From assembly GCA_003184365.1 (NCBI GenBank), contig NKYR01000064.1, positions 62,001-126,000 on the forward strand: DNA of 64,000 nt, written 5' to 3'. Below, one piece after another: positions 34,301 through 44,400 of this stretch (its first letter is position 1; every line of letters starts with the position of its first letter). The position numbers were made by a program, and so were the translations under genes. This DNA comes from Evernia prunastri. Its lineage: Eukaryota > Ascomycota > Lecanoromycetes > Lecanorales > Parmeliaceae. The notes under the pieces were generated by a model. The model did not search any database and was not told the origin of the DNA. It was given only the letters and a program-made list of their open reading frames with translations.

Positions 34301-35430
34301 TTCTCTCGCTTGAATGACTGGACAGATGTCCGCTTATTCAAATCCCACACCCGGATAGTTTTATCTTCGCCAACTGAGAGGATGAGGTCCTGGTGAGGAT
34401 GGAATAAACAGGCCGAAGAGTTCTGGAAATGACCGCGACAAGTGTCCACTTCCCAAGCCTTAGTTTCTGCATGAAGTTAGTGTTGCATTCAGAATGCAAG
34501 TTAGCAGCAGGCCTACCGCTCATTCTCCAAAGCTTGACGAGGCGATCATCGCCCGAGGAGACAATTAAAGGCAATGTTGGGTGGAATGCAACCCAATTCA
34601 CACCTCTGTCATGGCCCTCTAGAACGAACTTGACCACCGCATCTGTATTACCAAACATGTCCGCTTGATTCGAATTGGCGCGAGCCATTTGGTCTTCGAA
34701 AGTCATAGATGTAGGAGCAGAATGCTTCTTGCGTAGCCCCGAGATGTCCCAAACTCGCACTGATTGATCCAGTGAGGCCGAGACGATCAGATCGTCTTTG
34801 GGATGGAATTGGGCGCACATGGTGTAATGATTATGCCCTGTCATCGTACAGACTGGTAATAAAATATCAGCTTGCGCTTCGCTATAAGTAGCTTCTCTGC
34901 TCACTCAAAGACCTGTTCTGCCAATTCCAGATCCGTATCGTTTGGTCGTCCGAGCTTGACAGTATCCATGGGAGCTCATGATGGAAGAAGACAGTCCGAA
35001 CGTAGTCCAAATGGCCATTGAGCGTGAAGAGACATCTCCGGCTCTGATACGACCAAACCTTGATCTTGTAGTCATCCCCCCCGGATACGAACAGCGGTTG
35101 TGTCTTGTGGAAATCTATGCCTCTGACGGGCCCATCGTGCTCCTCGAACCGATCTATCAGGGTGCCCATACGATAATCCCATAGCTGAATTGTGGAGGAA
35201 TGCAGGGAGACGAGAATCCATGGTCTGAGTAGAGTCAGCCAAGAGAAGATCTTAAAAGGTAGGTTGAGCAGTGTGCGGACCTCTTAGGATGGAAAGCAAT
35301 GCCTTTTGCTCTAGAGGATTTGGACTCGAACTTATTACAGGAATTGATGTTAGCCTGCTCTTTGGACGCATTGAAAAAACACAGCGTCATGGTGTGCTAC
35401 CTTTGTGAGCATGTTAGGTGAGGACTGCAT
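31397..35430 (-). CDS. COP1: Coatomer subunit alpha (alpha-COP)
   Basis: Largest COPI coat subunit, acting in Golgi-to-ER retrograde vesicle transport. Eight exons: 35430-35401, 35330-35281, 35224-34905, 34852-34517, 34466-33500, 33453-32858, 32803-31701 and 31642-31397 (3648 nt, 1215 aa, the usual family length). All seven introns are 46-70 nt and in phase. The N-terminus MLTKFESKSSRAKG is followed by an N-terminal WD40 propeller of about 320 residues, with repeats ending in WD, WN or WS (VWSYQS, IWNWQN, VWDISG, LWRMSE, VWDLNK). A second beta-propeller region and alpha-solenoid follow. The C-terminal zinc-like domain (CPFDGAKY, CKVCEVCEIG) ends in the expected IRLFAA. The start exon of 10 codons is set by the alpha-COP N-terminus. 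Confidence 0.95.
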
Positions 35431-35660
35431 GCTGGGCGGAAATTAATGGGGGAAGGAGACAGCTCTCCAAAAAGGGCAGTCACCACATGCAGTGGAAGTT
35501 CGTTGCAGCCTGATCTGTAGATTCAGGAACAAGACAATGTTGCTTGTCTTAGAAGAATGGCAGGCGCAATTTGCGTTGCAGGGTGGTCAACTCTCAGAGG
35601 TGTCCAATCCAGAGCTTTTTGAGAAGCGAGGATCTGCGGCCTGGATAGCGCTAGTAACAA

Positions 35661-35671
35661 CCCTAACCCTA
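35661..35671. promoter_or_regulatory. Telomere-repeat-like motif (telobox / Tbf1-type site candidate)
   Basis: CCCTAACCCTA equals almost two TTAGGG telomere units on the opposite strand, about 230 bp upstream of the alpha-COP ATG. TTAGGG-type sites in fungal promoters are known binding sites of Tbf1-like factors. Whether it is bound here is unknown. Confidence 0.35.
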
Positions 35672-36118
35672 GGCTTGGAAGTGACCCTAGCAGGGAGCTA
35701 GCTATTTAGCGGGATGTTTCCTCTTTTGTCAACCTCCACATCTAGAATACAAAAGGCTGGCGCGCAAGAAGATCACAGGCACCCAGAAGTGTGCGCTCAC
35801 ATCCTTTAGTGGGGCTGGAGATAAGTACATCGGGATGAAACTCGGACCAGTTCTACCTAATTCGCCTGAGCATATCAATCCTATTGACCTTTCGCGGATC
35901 TCTCGCAACATGAGAGTAACGTCAACTACGGATCAAGCCAGACCTCCCCAGGACTTCATCTATCCACTCTACTGATGGGTATACTCGCAAGCTGAGTCTG
36001 TATACAGCAAAACCAGTCAATTCGTCGATATTCCTATGTCTCGACGCTCTGAAACGCGATAGGTTCCTCTAAGGTCTAAATCTAGGATTGATATTGTAGA
36101 ATTCGAGGAGTGCTACTC

Positions 36119-36233
36119 TAAGGGCCATGGCGCAATAGACCTCCCTTTATCAAGCGATAGAGGTAGGACTCTCACAATCTGACAATTTCAAAGCTGCGAG
36201 TCCGAATCTCACACTGGGCTCTCCAGCTTTTTT
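36119..36233 (+). tRNA. tRNA-like Pol III unit, identity uncertain, possibly degenerate
   Basis: An A-box-like TGGCGCAATAGA lies at 36128-36139 and a B-box-like GAGTCCGAATCT at 36198-36209. The latter forms a T-arm-like hairpin (GCGAG/CTCAC with one mismatch and a 7-nt loop). A T6 run at 36228-36233 would be a Pol III terminator. A CTCTCAC stretch resembles a Glu (CTC) anticodon loop. However, I cannot pair the acceptor stem or anticodon stem convincingly, and the box spacing needs an insertion or intron. It could be a decayed tRNA, a tRNA-derived element or another Pol III gene. Confidence 0.3.
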
Positions 36234-37133
36234 GTCTTTCTTTTCCCCCCCCCATTCCTCCTAACACATCTTTGAAAGCATAGCACGACATTTGGCTTCT
36301 CTATACTTCAAGTCACCTCAAGAAGCTCTCAACCCTTCGCTGCCCCGGATACCGGACGGTAGGTCGCCAAGACGGGACTACTCCAGCCCACAAACGGATG
36401 CCAAGATGGATCCGTAACAGCTACAATGAATTCGGCCGAGGCGCCTGCTGACGAGCTCTTACTAAAACGACGCTGCGATTGAAATAAGTCTAGATGGACG
36501 TCGGTGATTAGAGAATGAAGAATTTTGCGCGTATATATACCGGTGACCAAGGCGAACAGTCCACCTGTACTCACATCGATGACACCGACTTCCTGAATAC
36601 AAACCAAGTCGAATGGCTCAAGATTCTCCGATATAGTCTTAGACTCTGATGAGATTGCCCTGAGAGGAATAAGGGATGTTGGCGACCAAGGGTGAAATGC
36701 TGGGCTGTGTACCGGCGACACCTAACAATCCGACGCCAAACGAGTCGAGATCCTCCAACATAGGCTGTCTATAGACGCCTTGTCAATGGAGGATAATCAG
36801 CTCCCAAATCCTGCGCTGGGCAAGGAAGAGCAATTACGGTAATGTAATATTCAGAAATTCGCCATTCGTGGTCTCAATGACTTATTCCACATGGCGGATA
36901 AATGCAATATAATTTATAATGCCCATTTCCTAGCAGAATGAAGATCTACCACTGCGACGACAATTTTCCCTTCTGCCCTTTCGATTTCAAGCAGTCACCT
37001 CTCCTATCATCTCCTTGAAACAAAGCTCCTTTCAAAAAGACCCGATTGACCAGGGAACCCTTTCCCCCGAACTTTTCTTCCTTCTACATCAACGACCTTT
37101 GCCCAAACAACCACCCTCGAACCAGCCCCGACC

Positions 37134-38039
37134 ATGGCGCCGGTTCGCCCGCCAAGAACGAACGCCCCTACCCAGGCTAGAAACCCATACCGGCCACCGC
37201 ACAACAGTCACGAGCTCGCTCACCCGACAACCGCCTCCTCCTCCTCCTCCTCCTCCTCCTCCTCCTTCCTATCCTCCACAAACCCCCCCACCAGCACCCC
37301 AGCTCCAGCAACCCCAATCATCAGCCCCGCCCCAACCCGACCCCGCCATTCCCAACCCCAACTCCTTCTCCCCAACGCTCCCGCCTCCACCTCGACCGCC
37401 CCCAGCCACCGCGCCGCCCTCTTCGCAAACACAGCCCACCACCCACTCAACCCAGCACCACCACCAGCACAACCACCACCCACTCCACACCCTGACATCT
37501 CCGCCGCCATCGCCGACCGCTTCACCCACCTATCCCACATGCGCTCCCGCCGCCACAGACGCGACGGGACGGAAAGGCACGAGGGGGCGGCGCCGAGAGG
37601 GGTGGAGAAGAGAACGACGATGCCGCCGCCGCCACGACAACGACGGCGGGAACTGGAAGCCGCGACTAGAGGAGGCAGCAGCCGGCCGGACGCGTCCTGC
37701 GGCGCCGATGCGCTGGCCGAAAGCCTGAGCACGTTGAGCACGGACGGGGAGGGATTGGAGCGGGATGTTCGCGGGGAGGACGAGGAGGAGGAGGAGGAGG
37801 AGAGCCGATGTGGGGAAGGGGAGGAAGTTTGGGCTGCACGGAGGGAAGCGGAGGGGAGCGTGCGATCGGGAGCGGAAGGCATGGATGGTGTTGTGGGCGG
37901 AGGGGAGGGTCCGGGGAGTGGAGACGTGACGACTGATGCGCAACGAACGGATTCGCCTCTGGTCATGGATCGGGAGCAGGATGGATGGTTTACCCGGATT
38001 TACCCGGTCCGCCCCCCAGGTCAGGAGAGGGCGGATTGA
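37134..38039 (+). CDS. Proline/serine-rich disordered hypothetical protein
   Basis: Single open frame of 301 aa from ATG at 37134 (accATGg context) to TGA at 38037-38039. Residues 1-130 are Pro/Ser/Thr-rich, with a poly-Ser run encoded by a TCC microsatellite at 37229-37264. A short helical segment follows (ISAAIADRFTHLSHMRSRRH), then basic and acidic low-complexity (EDEEEEEEESR) and a Gly/Glu-rich tail. A C-terminal DGWFTRIYPVRPPGQE looks less repetitive and could be a conserved motif. No family is recognised. GC-rich low complexity also opens antisense ORFs of up to 248 codons; the plus-strand frame is preferred for its good start context, length and varied C-terminus. Introns cannot be excluded. 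Confidence 0.5.
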   Translation: MAPVRPPRTNAPTQARNPYRPPHNSHELAHPTTASSSSSSSSSSFLSSTNPPTSTPAPATPIISPAPTRPRHSQPQLLLPNAPASTSTAPSHRAALFANTAHHPLNPAPPPAQPPPTPHPDISAAIADRFTHLSHMRSRRHRRDGTERHEGAAPRGVEKRTTMPPPPRQRRRELEAATRGGSSRPDASCGADALAESLSTLSTDGEGLERDVRGEDEEEEEEESRCGEGEEVWAARREAEGSVRSGAEGMDGVVGGGEGPGSGDVTTDAQRTDSPLVMDREQDGWFTRIYPVRPPGQERAD

Positions 38040-38413
38040 GCGGTCATGACCCAGGGGAGCTCTGGTGAAGGATACTTGGGTGTGGATTGCCATGCAGTGG
38101 CGGCACGTAATAACCGTGTGGGATTCTCGACGATGGAGATGCTGTTGTAAATCATTTTTGGTTTGCAATGTTGTACGCTGGGAATGGGAAGGGCCCACCC
38201 GGTGCTTGTGTGTATGTGGTCGGAATTAATATTTAGGGGTCTTGTAGATAGATGCAAATTATATGCCAGTTCGTCCACTGGTACCAATGCGTTGTTGATG
38301 ATATGACGAGACGTCCAAAATCCAAGGCGTCCTTTGATTAGTACATTTTTATGTTCAGTTTCTTCCATACATGTACACTCCTTCCACACCATTGATCCAA
38401 AATGTCTTCTCTG
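38040..38413. other. 3' flanks of two converging genes
   Basis: Nothing beyond 3' untranslated sequence is seen. Confidence 0.5.
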
Positions 38414-39877
38414 CTAAACCAGATCCACTGCCCTGGGTGCCGGATCCGGAGCGTCCCCACCCCGCTTTCCCCACGGTTGCCAGGTTTGATTGTTGTAAGT
38501 CGGCATACATTTGACAGCCTCAGGCGGTGTGGATTCCCACTCAATCATCGCATCAATCTCGCCCACCCCTCCCATCCAATTAGAAACGTAGCCCTTTGCT
38601 TCCTTGATCTTCGTAGCGGCCTCATCGCTATATTCAAGATTGACAACCGGTACCACAGCGATCTTTCCAAACCCAAGGTGCCACATGTCCGTGCACCAAG
38701 TCTTGGGTTCGCCGTCCGGACACTCATGCTCATGAGAGCTGCGGAATCTAATCTTTGATTCAAGAAAAGGCTTCGCGGTGAAAACCGCGCCACCGTTCCA
38801 ACAGGAAAAGACTTGAAATGGTTTGCCCGTGAGGATGTGTTCTAGCGCGGTAGGGTTGTTCCAGAATATGTTCCAGGCGGAGTTCCAACTCCCGTCTTCC
38901 GGTATGTTGAAAAAAGCGTCACCGTTCATGCCGCGCGCGATCCAGACGTCGTAGAAGGTAGGATCTGGACCAACATAGGTCCAATCCATACCGCAGATCA
39001 TGTCGGCATTCTGGTAGTGACGTTGATGGATCAATTCTAAGATGTCCTCCGAGCAAATTGCTACATCGTTAAGGAAGATTACGGTGGTATCGTCTGCCGA
39101 ACCTCCCTGCTGATGATACTCCATCAGTGGTTGCAGCGCTTGACTGCGTAGCTCGGCTAAAGCTTTGACGCGCTCTCCTGCTTGAATGCGATCGCGTGTC
39201 TCTGGGTCGATGTCGTTCGAATTGAGATAGTATCTGGCACCCATACACTCAATTTCCTCACGCAAAGACAAGAGGATCTCGAAGGTCCCGTCGTCAGAAC
39301 GGCCTTCTATGACTGACAAAGCGCAGTTGTGTGGACCAAGGAAGCGCATGCTGTCGACAATTGAACCGAACAAGCGAGGCGTGAGACTCGCGCGTTGATG
39401 AAGATTGAGAGCGAAGAAATATTTTTGACGCGAAGTCGTGGTGGAGTCCTGGGGCATGTCTTTGGAATCGGCCTTGAGGTAATGATATCGGTTGTCATTA
39501 GGCACTGGGCAGTCAAGCCTTGGAAAATTCTTATTTTCCGGATTCATGATGGCTTTGATATAAGCTGGTGCCATTTTGAGTAACGTGGCGTTGCCATCCC
39601 TCAGACGCGGATTGGACGGCGGACTGTGGGGATTGGGTGGAGAAACATTCTCTATTGCAGCAGTTGTTGAATCGATTGGAAGCTGAAAACATGATGCAGT
39701 GGCACACTCCGTTAATACTTTTCCTGTCTCAGTTATGTACTCTCCGCCTGACGATGGGATCCATTGGAGTATGGACAATTTTGCGTTTGGGAAATCCAAG
39801 GTGAAGCTGACTAGCAGAAAAAAAAAGAGTAGAAAAAGGACTATGGTCTTCAGGAATACACTGAGTTTTGCCAACAT
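38414..39877 (-). CDS. GT69 family mannosyltransferase (CAP59/CMT1-like)
   Basis: Single exon, 487 aa. The start is ATG at 39877 (MLAKLSVFL); the longer open frame upstream lacks an ATG. The N-terminal hydrophobic segment at residues about 7-25 (LKTIVLFLLFFFLLVSFTL) makes it a type II Golgi membrane protein. The catalytic domain starts near residue 145 with NLHQRASLTPRLFGSIVDS and SVIEGRSDDGTFEIL, both typical of the cryptococcal alpha-1,3-mannosyltransferase CMT1 / CAP59 family. Further family-like segments are FLNDVAICSEDILELI, DMICGMDWTYVG, FYDVWIARGMNGD and FSCWNGGAVFTAKPF. The likely role is addition of mannose to cell-surface polysaccharide or glycoprotein; acceptor unknown. The lumenal stem has N-glycosylation sequons. 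Confidence 0.88.
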   Translation of the reverse strand: MLAKLSVFLKTIVLFLLFFFLLVSFTLDFPNAKLSILQWIPSSGGEYITETGKVLTECATASCFQLPIDSTTAAIENVSPPNPHSPPSNPRLRDGNATLLKMAPAYIKAIMNPENKNFPRLDCPVPNDNRYHYLKADSKDMPQDSTTTSRQKYFFALNLHQRASLTPRLFGSIVDSMRFLGPHNCALSVIEGRSDDGTFEILLSLREEIECMGARYYLNSNDIDPETRDRIQAGERVKALAELRSQALQPLMEYHQQGGSADDTTVIFLNDVAICSEDILELIHQRHYQNADMICGMDWTYVGPDPTFYDVWIARGMNGDAFFNIPEDGSWNSAWNIFWNNPTALEHILTGKPFQVFSCWNGGAVFTAKPFLESKIRFRSSHEHECPDGEPKTWCTDMWHLGFGKIAVVPVVNLEYSDEAATKIKEAKGYVSNWMGGVGEIDAMIEWESTPPEAVKCMPTYNNQTWQPWGKRGGDAPDPAPRAVDLV

Positions 39878-41087
39878 GATAGGCAGCAAATGAGGTTTTA
39901 ATGAGGCGAACGAGCGAGAATGACGTTATACAGTAGCATATTCACACAAAGCAGAGCAACCCCCCTCGAATGAATCTGATACAGATATGGGAACAGAGAG
40001 AAGACAAGAAATTAGAAGGAGGTTCAAGGTAGGAGAGAGATGGGGTGGGGATGGGGATATGAACGGGATTGGGAATGGGATTGGGAAAATGGGGATCCCA
40101 GGCAGCTTTGAAAGGCAGCATTTTCCGTGGGTCGCGGGTGGTACGTAGGGTATGTAGACACGGATGACGCATGGTGGCAAGGAGAGTATCGAGAGTATCC
40201 AACGACAGTCAATCATTTCAGCCAAGGAGCATGCGTTTGACTCAAGGCTGCAGTCATGCTCATGCTTTTTTAAACTTTCGGATGCCGGGAGCAAGACGTG
40301 TATCGGATGACAAAGAGACGTCAGCACCTTCCTACTGCAGCGAAGAGCATAAAGGGTGTGGTGGGTGTGTGAGTTGTGAGTGGATTACTCACACGAATTG
40401 CAGTGAGTGAGTGAGACTTGAGTGAGTGAGTTGTGGGGTGTAAACATGTATAAAATGAGGGGGGCTGACAGCTAACTGGGGTACTGCATATGTGCTGCAG
40501 AGTATATGCTGAGCTAGCACATTGTTTGGATGCACTTTCCCTCATCTGCTCTCCTACAGCTCATCGACCTACTACGAGTGTTCTTATTATTACCCATTCT
40601 AACCCTTGGACCCCAATTGATGTTATTTTAACTTCTTCCTTATCTCCCACTCATCATTATTTCCGTTCCTTCATTCTCAACACCAGTCATCTTCTGGACA
40701 TTGTTCGAGTTACTCTACCAGTACTTATCCGTATGTACATAATCGGGCCGCGCTCATGTATTAATATGTACTGCCCGTGTGCTGCTACCTACACGTGAAC
40801 GGAACTAAATTAACGACAATACCTATGTGTGCTTCACACTCCTCATGATTACCTACCCACCTCCTCATGGCAAGCCCATTTTGCATTTTGACCTCCCGCA
40901 ACGCCACGCACCCACAGCGCAGCATGGTATCTTAAAGCAAGACTTAGCACGCACCCTTTCTTTTCGTATTGCCGACGTGTATTTGGCATCGCGCATTGCT
41001 CGGCCTCCATGGTTTGCATTGCTCTTGCATTTGGTATTATCACCTCCACACAACCGCTTGCGCTTATACCGTGCAAAGCACATCAAC
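39878..41087. other. Intergenic spacer with GAGT repeats
   Basis: No gene supported. It has a degenerate GGGATTGGGAATGGGATTGG block at 40056-40086 and a GTGAGTGAGTGAG repeat at about 40401-40430. Confidence 0.5.
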
Positions 41088-43617
41088 TCAGTCACGATTA
41101 ATCACCCTCAAACTCCTCCTCGGGTTCAACAGCACCCCAACGAAACTCGGCTCTGCCCCCGTCAGATCCTCCACACTAGAGTTGGCCGTGCTATTTCCCC
41201 CGATGGGCGCCTCACCGGCAGTCGGCAACGGTGGAACAGCTGTATAGCCACTGCTTCCTGCCCCACTCCCCGCCTTCCGGCTGCTCTGATCTGTGCTATA
41301 CTTGTTTCTAGCACTTGAGCCTTCAGATGCCGTAGCAGCCAGGAAAGCAGACTTTTCACCGCCTCCCGCAGTGGCAGCGCGTTGGGACATGGCAACGTGA
41401 TTCTTGTACAGGGCGAGTTGGCGGCGGTACACCCAGGCGCAAAAGCCTAGGTAGGCCGCCAAGACTGCGAAACAGCCTGCAACTACACCAGCGACGATGG
41501 CGCCAATGTTAGGGCCACCTTTACCCTGGTTGCTAGCACTCGAGCCAGTGGTGGAGGAGGCTATGCCAGTCTCTGTGATAACTGCACCATTCGAGGCGGT
41601 AACAGTGTATGTTATTGCCTTGCCAGTCGCCAGCGGTCCTGCGGTTGCACTTTCGGCTGGAGCGGTAACGGTCGCGCCACCACTGCCTTTACCGCCGATG
41701 ACTGACTGGACGGGGACGGGGACCTGGTATCCGTAGCTTCCTGAAAGACCTGAGGCGTCTTTTTGCTGTGAGATTTGCTGATTTTGCTTGTCACCTCCAC
41801 TGACAGAATTGTAGTTGTTCTGCCACTGCAGACTCGACGCATTAAAGATATAGAAACCGCTATCACAGCCAAGTCCATTGGAAGGGGGACCAGTGTATCC
41901 ACCGACAACAACGATTTGGCCGTTCCATACATTGCATGTATGACCGGTGCGGCCCGGCGGGACGGATTGGCCGCTGGTATCTACTGCGATCCAGGTAAAT
42001 GAAGGGATGGTGAGGATCCACATATCGCTGTACTGTGTTTGGTTGCCGTAAGGAATGAGATTTTGTCCGCCGTACATGTAGATATTTGTGCTGGAACCAT
42101 CTGGGGCAGATAGCGCAACGGCGCAAGGGTTGACACGGAGGATAGGATAGGCTCCGGAGGTTGATTGTCTGTACCATGTTGAGCTGGCAATATCGTAGAC
42201 GTCTATGACATTCATTTGCGTCTGGACGGAATATAGATTAGCAGTACATCTTAGGATTCGAAAAGACATTGCAACTCACAAATGATTCATTAGTCCCACC
42301 AGCCATGCTGACGAGGATGCCATTGACGCCGTACCCAGGAACATGTACCAGGACACCGTCCGCTCTGTTCGGAAAGAGTGCAGTATCTTGAATTCCGCCC
42401 TGTGTAACGTTACGCCAGACGCCTCCACCACCAGCAGTCTTTCCATCGCTGAGACTCTGTACGCCGTCATTACTATAGCCAGGGAACGTGAACTCCAAGA
42501 GAGACTTCAGGTATACTCGATAGATTTGTTGTGACCATCCGGGTGTCGTGTACGGATCTTGATGCCCAGCGAAGTAGAACCCTCTACCTAGTTCTGGTAC
42601 GCTAATACCGGCACCCTCAGCCGATCCTAGAACAGGCTGATCACCACCGTCGCTATTATTGCCAGCAGACGTCTGGGGACTTTGGGTTTCAGTCCAAGAT
42701 GAGCTCGCGATATTATATTGCCACAACGAGTAAGGTGAAGGAGTCGTTATTGGATCGCTCGAATATTCACCGCCGTAGAGGTACAATGTATCGTACGAGT
42801 TCCAGAGGTAGCCGTTTGACACCGGAGGCGGACCGGACGGTTGAGGAAGCCCCGCAATCACGGGTGATGAGATATCCCAAGACTTGGTAACATCTATCGT
42901 CAAGAAATCGTTATTCCAAGTGCCTGATGTTTGGTCGGCTGTGGTCGTTGTGTGCCCTCCGTAAAGATAGATGGTCCCATTAACAAGTGCACTCTGCTGG
43001 CTCCAGCGGTTGCAAACGTTTGTATCTGTGATAGCCTGCCGCGTTGCCAACTTTCCATCAACAATGTCTTCCGTCTGGGGCCCAGATCTCCAGATCACAC
43101 CAGCCTTCGCCCCTATTATGCTTGATCCTGATTTTCCCAGAAGTGGTGAATCGTGTAACAAGGGCATTGCCACCAGCAGTACTAAAGCCAGCATGATGAG
43201 TCGCGACGAAGAAAATGCTCTCCACGACGTTGTCCACTCGTTCTCGGGTCGGGTAATTTCAGTCTGGCCGGCAGACTCTGACCCGTTCGGCGATATAGGC
43301 GAAGCATCATCACTCTGCAGTGAATCAAATGAGTCTGGCTGGTAGCGGAGCCGTTGGGTTGGGCGACCCGTGAGAGAATCTATGGCGCTCCTGTGCGCGT
43401 GACTTGTATGGGCATCCAACATTGTATCAACATCGAGCTCCTTGAAAACAGAGACCCTAGGCCGATGTCTTCGGATTGCTGCATGTTCCGACGGATGCTC
43501 GCGAGGAAGAGATGGTGAATGGGTATGGCTCAGTCTTTTGTGTAATGAGGGCGCTTTTGCCTCTCGGTATTGTGCTTCGCTTGGGAGAGGTGAGTACGAT
43601 GGAGTGTCATTGTCCAT
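41088..43617 (-). CDS. Kelch-repeat membrane protein
   Basis: Two exons, 43617-42280 and 42221-41088, with a 58-nt intron (gtgagt...ccag); 823 aa. The N-terminal 145 residues are hydrophilic and Ser-rich. A membrane segment at about 150-168 (LIMLALVLLVAMPLL) is followed by a large domain with kelch-type strands (GTIYLYGGHT, TLYLYGGEYS, NIYMYGGQN, QIVVVGGYTG) and many N-glycosylation sites. A second membrane segment near residue 690 (IGAIVAGVVAGCFAVLAAYLGFCAWV) precedes a Ser/Gly/Ala-rich tail. Kelch repeats form a beta-propeller for protein binding; related fungal proteins sit at the cell surface or ER, often near cell-wall functions. The exact role is unknown. Start is the first ATG in frame. 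Confidence 0.85.
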
Positions 43618-44400
43618 GATGAAGGAGTTGAGGAATGTGAAGGCTTCGATTCGGGCAGTAGGTCGCTGTCATTATTCTCATAGGTCGTAGAAATGAGAGT
43701 TGGGCCATCCTGACCCTGATGCAATTTGGAGTGGTACCGACGACACGACATGGATCATGGATCAAGGAAGATGACGCTATCGCCAAGAAGGTTAGCGTTG
43801 GTGCAGTGGCTATGAAACTGTCGTGTCCCAATCACGGTGAGAAAGAGTGAGAAAGAGTGAGAAAGAGGGAGAAAAGGGTGAAAAGTCCGGCAGATCTTCG
43901 TCTTTGTCAATTGCAGTTGGCTGACGCAGATTGAAAGGGGAAAGTCAATGCAGGGGAATTTCCTGCTTATGGAAAACGATCAGCATTTCAACGGCAGCCA
44001 GCCAGGTGTCAATCCCGCTAAAGACTTTCGCGCAATCGTGATCTTTTTTCTTCTGCTGTCGGACGCCCACATTTCGTAGATCTAGGAACCATGATAAGTA
44101 CTACCGTACTCTAGATCTGCAGCTTCCAGCACAGAGGTCTAGGCTTTAGGATCAACTGGAGACGTTAGGTAGAAGGAAGCGTATACCGGTGGTGCCGGAG
44201 CAAGTCGAAGAAACAATGCATATCAAGTCTATATTTAGACCTTGGACCTGATTATTAGTGTTCCTTTCCAACTATCAACATGAGCGGCAAGCCAGTGTTA
44301 AGCCATCTATAACAAAATAATAACGAAGGTCTGTCAGACATGTGTCCCTGCCTGTCGAGCGGAGAGTTTGTCTTGTTCTGCTTCAGTCTGCCATTTCTTT
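43618..44400. other. Kelch gene promoter region
   Basis: Contains a 10-bp GTGAGAAAGA tandem repeat at 43837-43866 and nothing else recognisable. Confidence 0.5.
43837..43866. repeat. 10-bp tandem repeat GTGAGAAAGA x3
   Basis: Two full copies plus a third nearly complete copy of GTGAGAAAGA in the kelch gene promoter. Confidence 0.8.

Larger units (their letters stand above)
35431..37133. other. Intergenic spacer with a telobox and a tRNA-like unit
   Basis: Holds the alpha-COP promoter, a CCCTAACCCTA motif and a tRNA-like sequence. A minus-strand ORF at 36329-36721 has no ATG and no motif and is not called. Confidence 0.55.

Noticed and set aside
36329..36721. 130-codon minus-strand ORF
   Set aside because: No ATG in the frame and no recognisable motif.
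37220..37966. 248-codon antisense ORF
   Set aside because: Produced by GC-rich low-complexity sequence of the plus-strand gene; no start context or motif.
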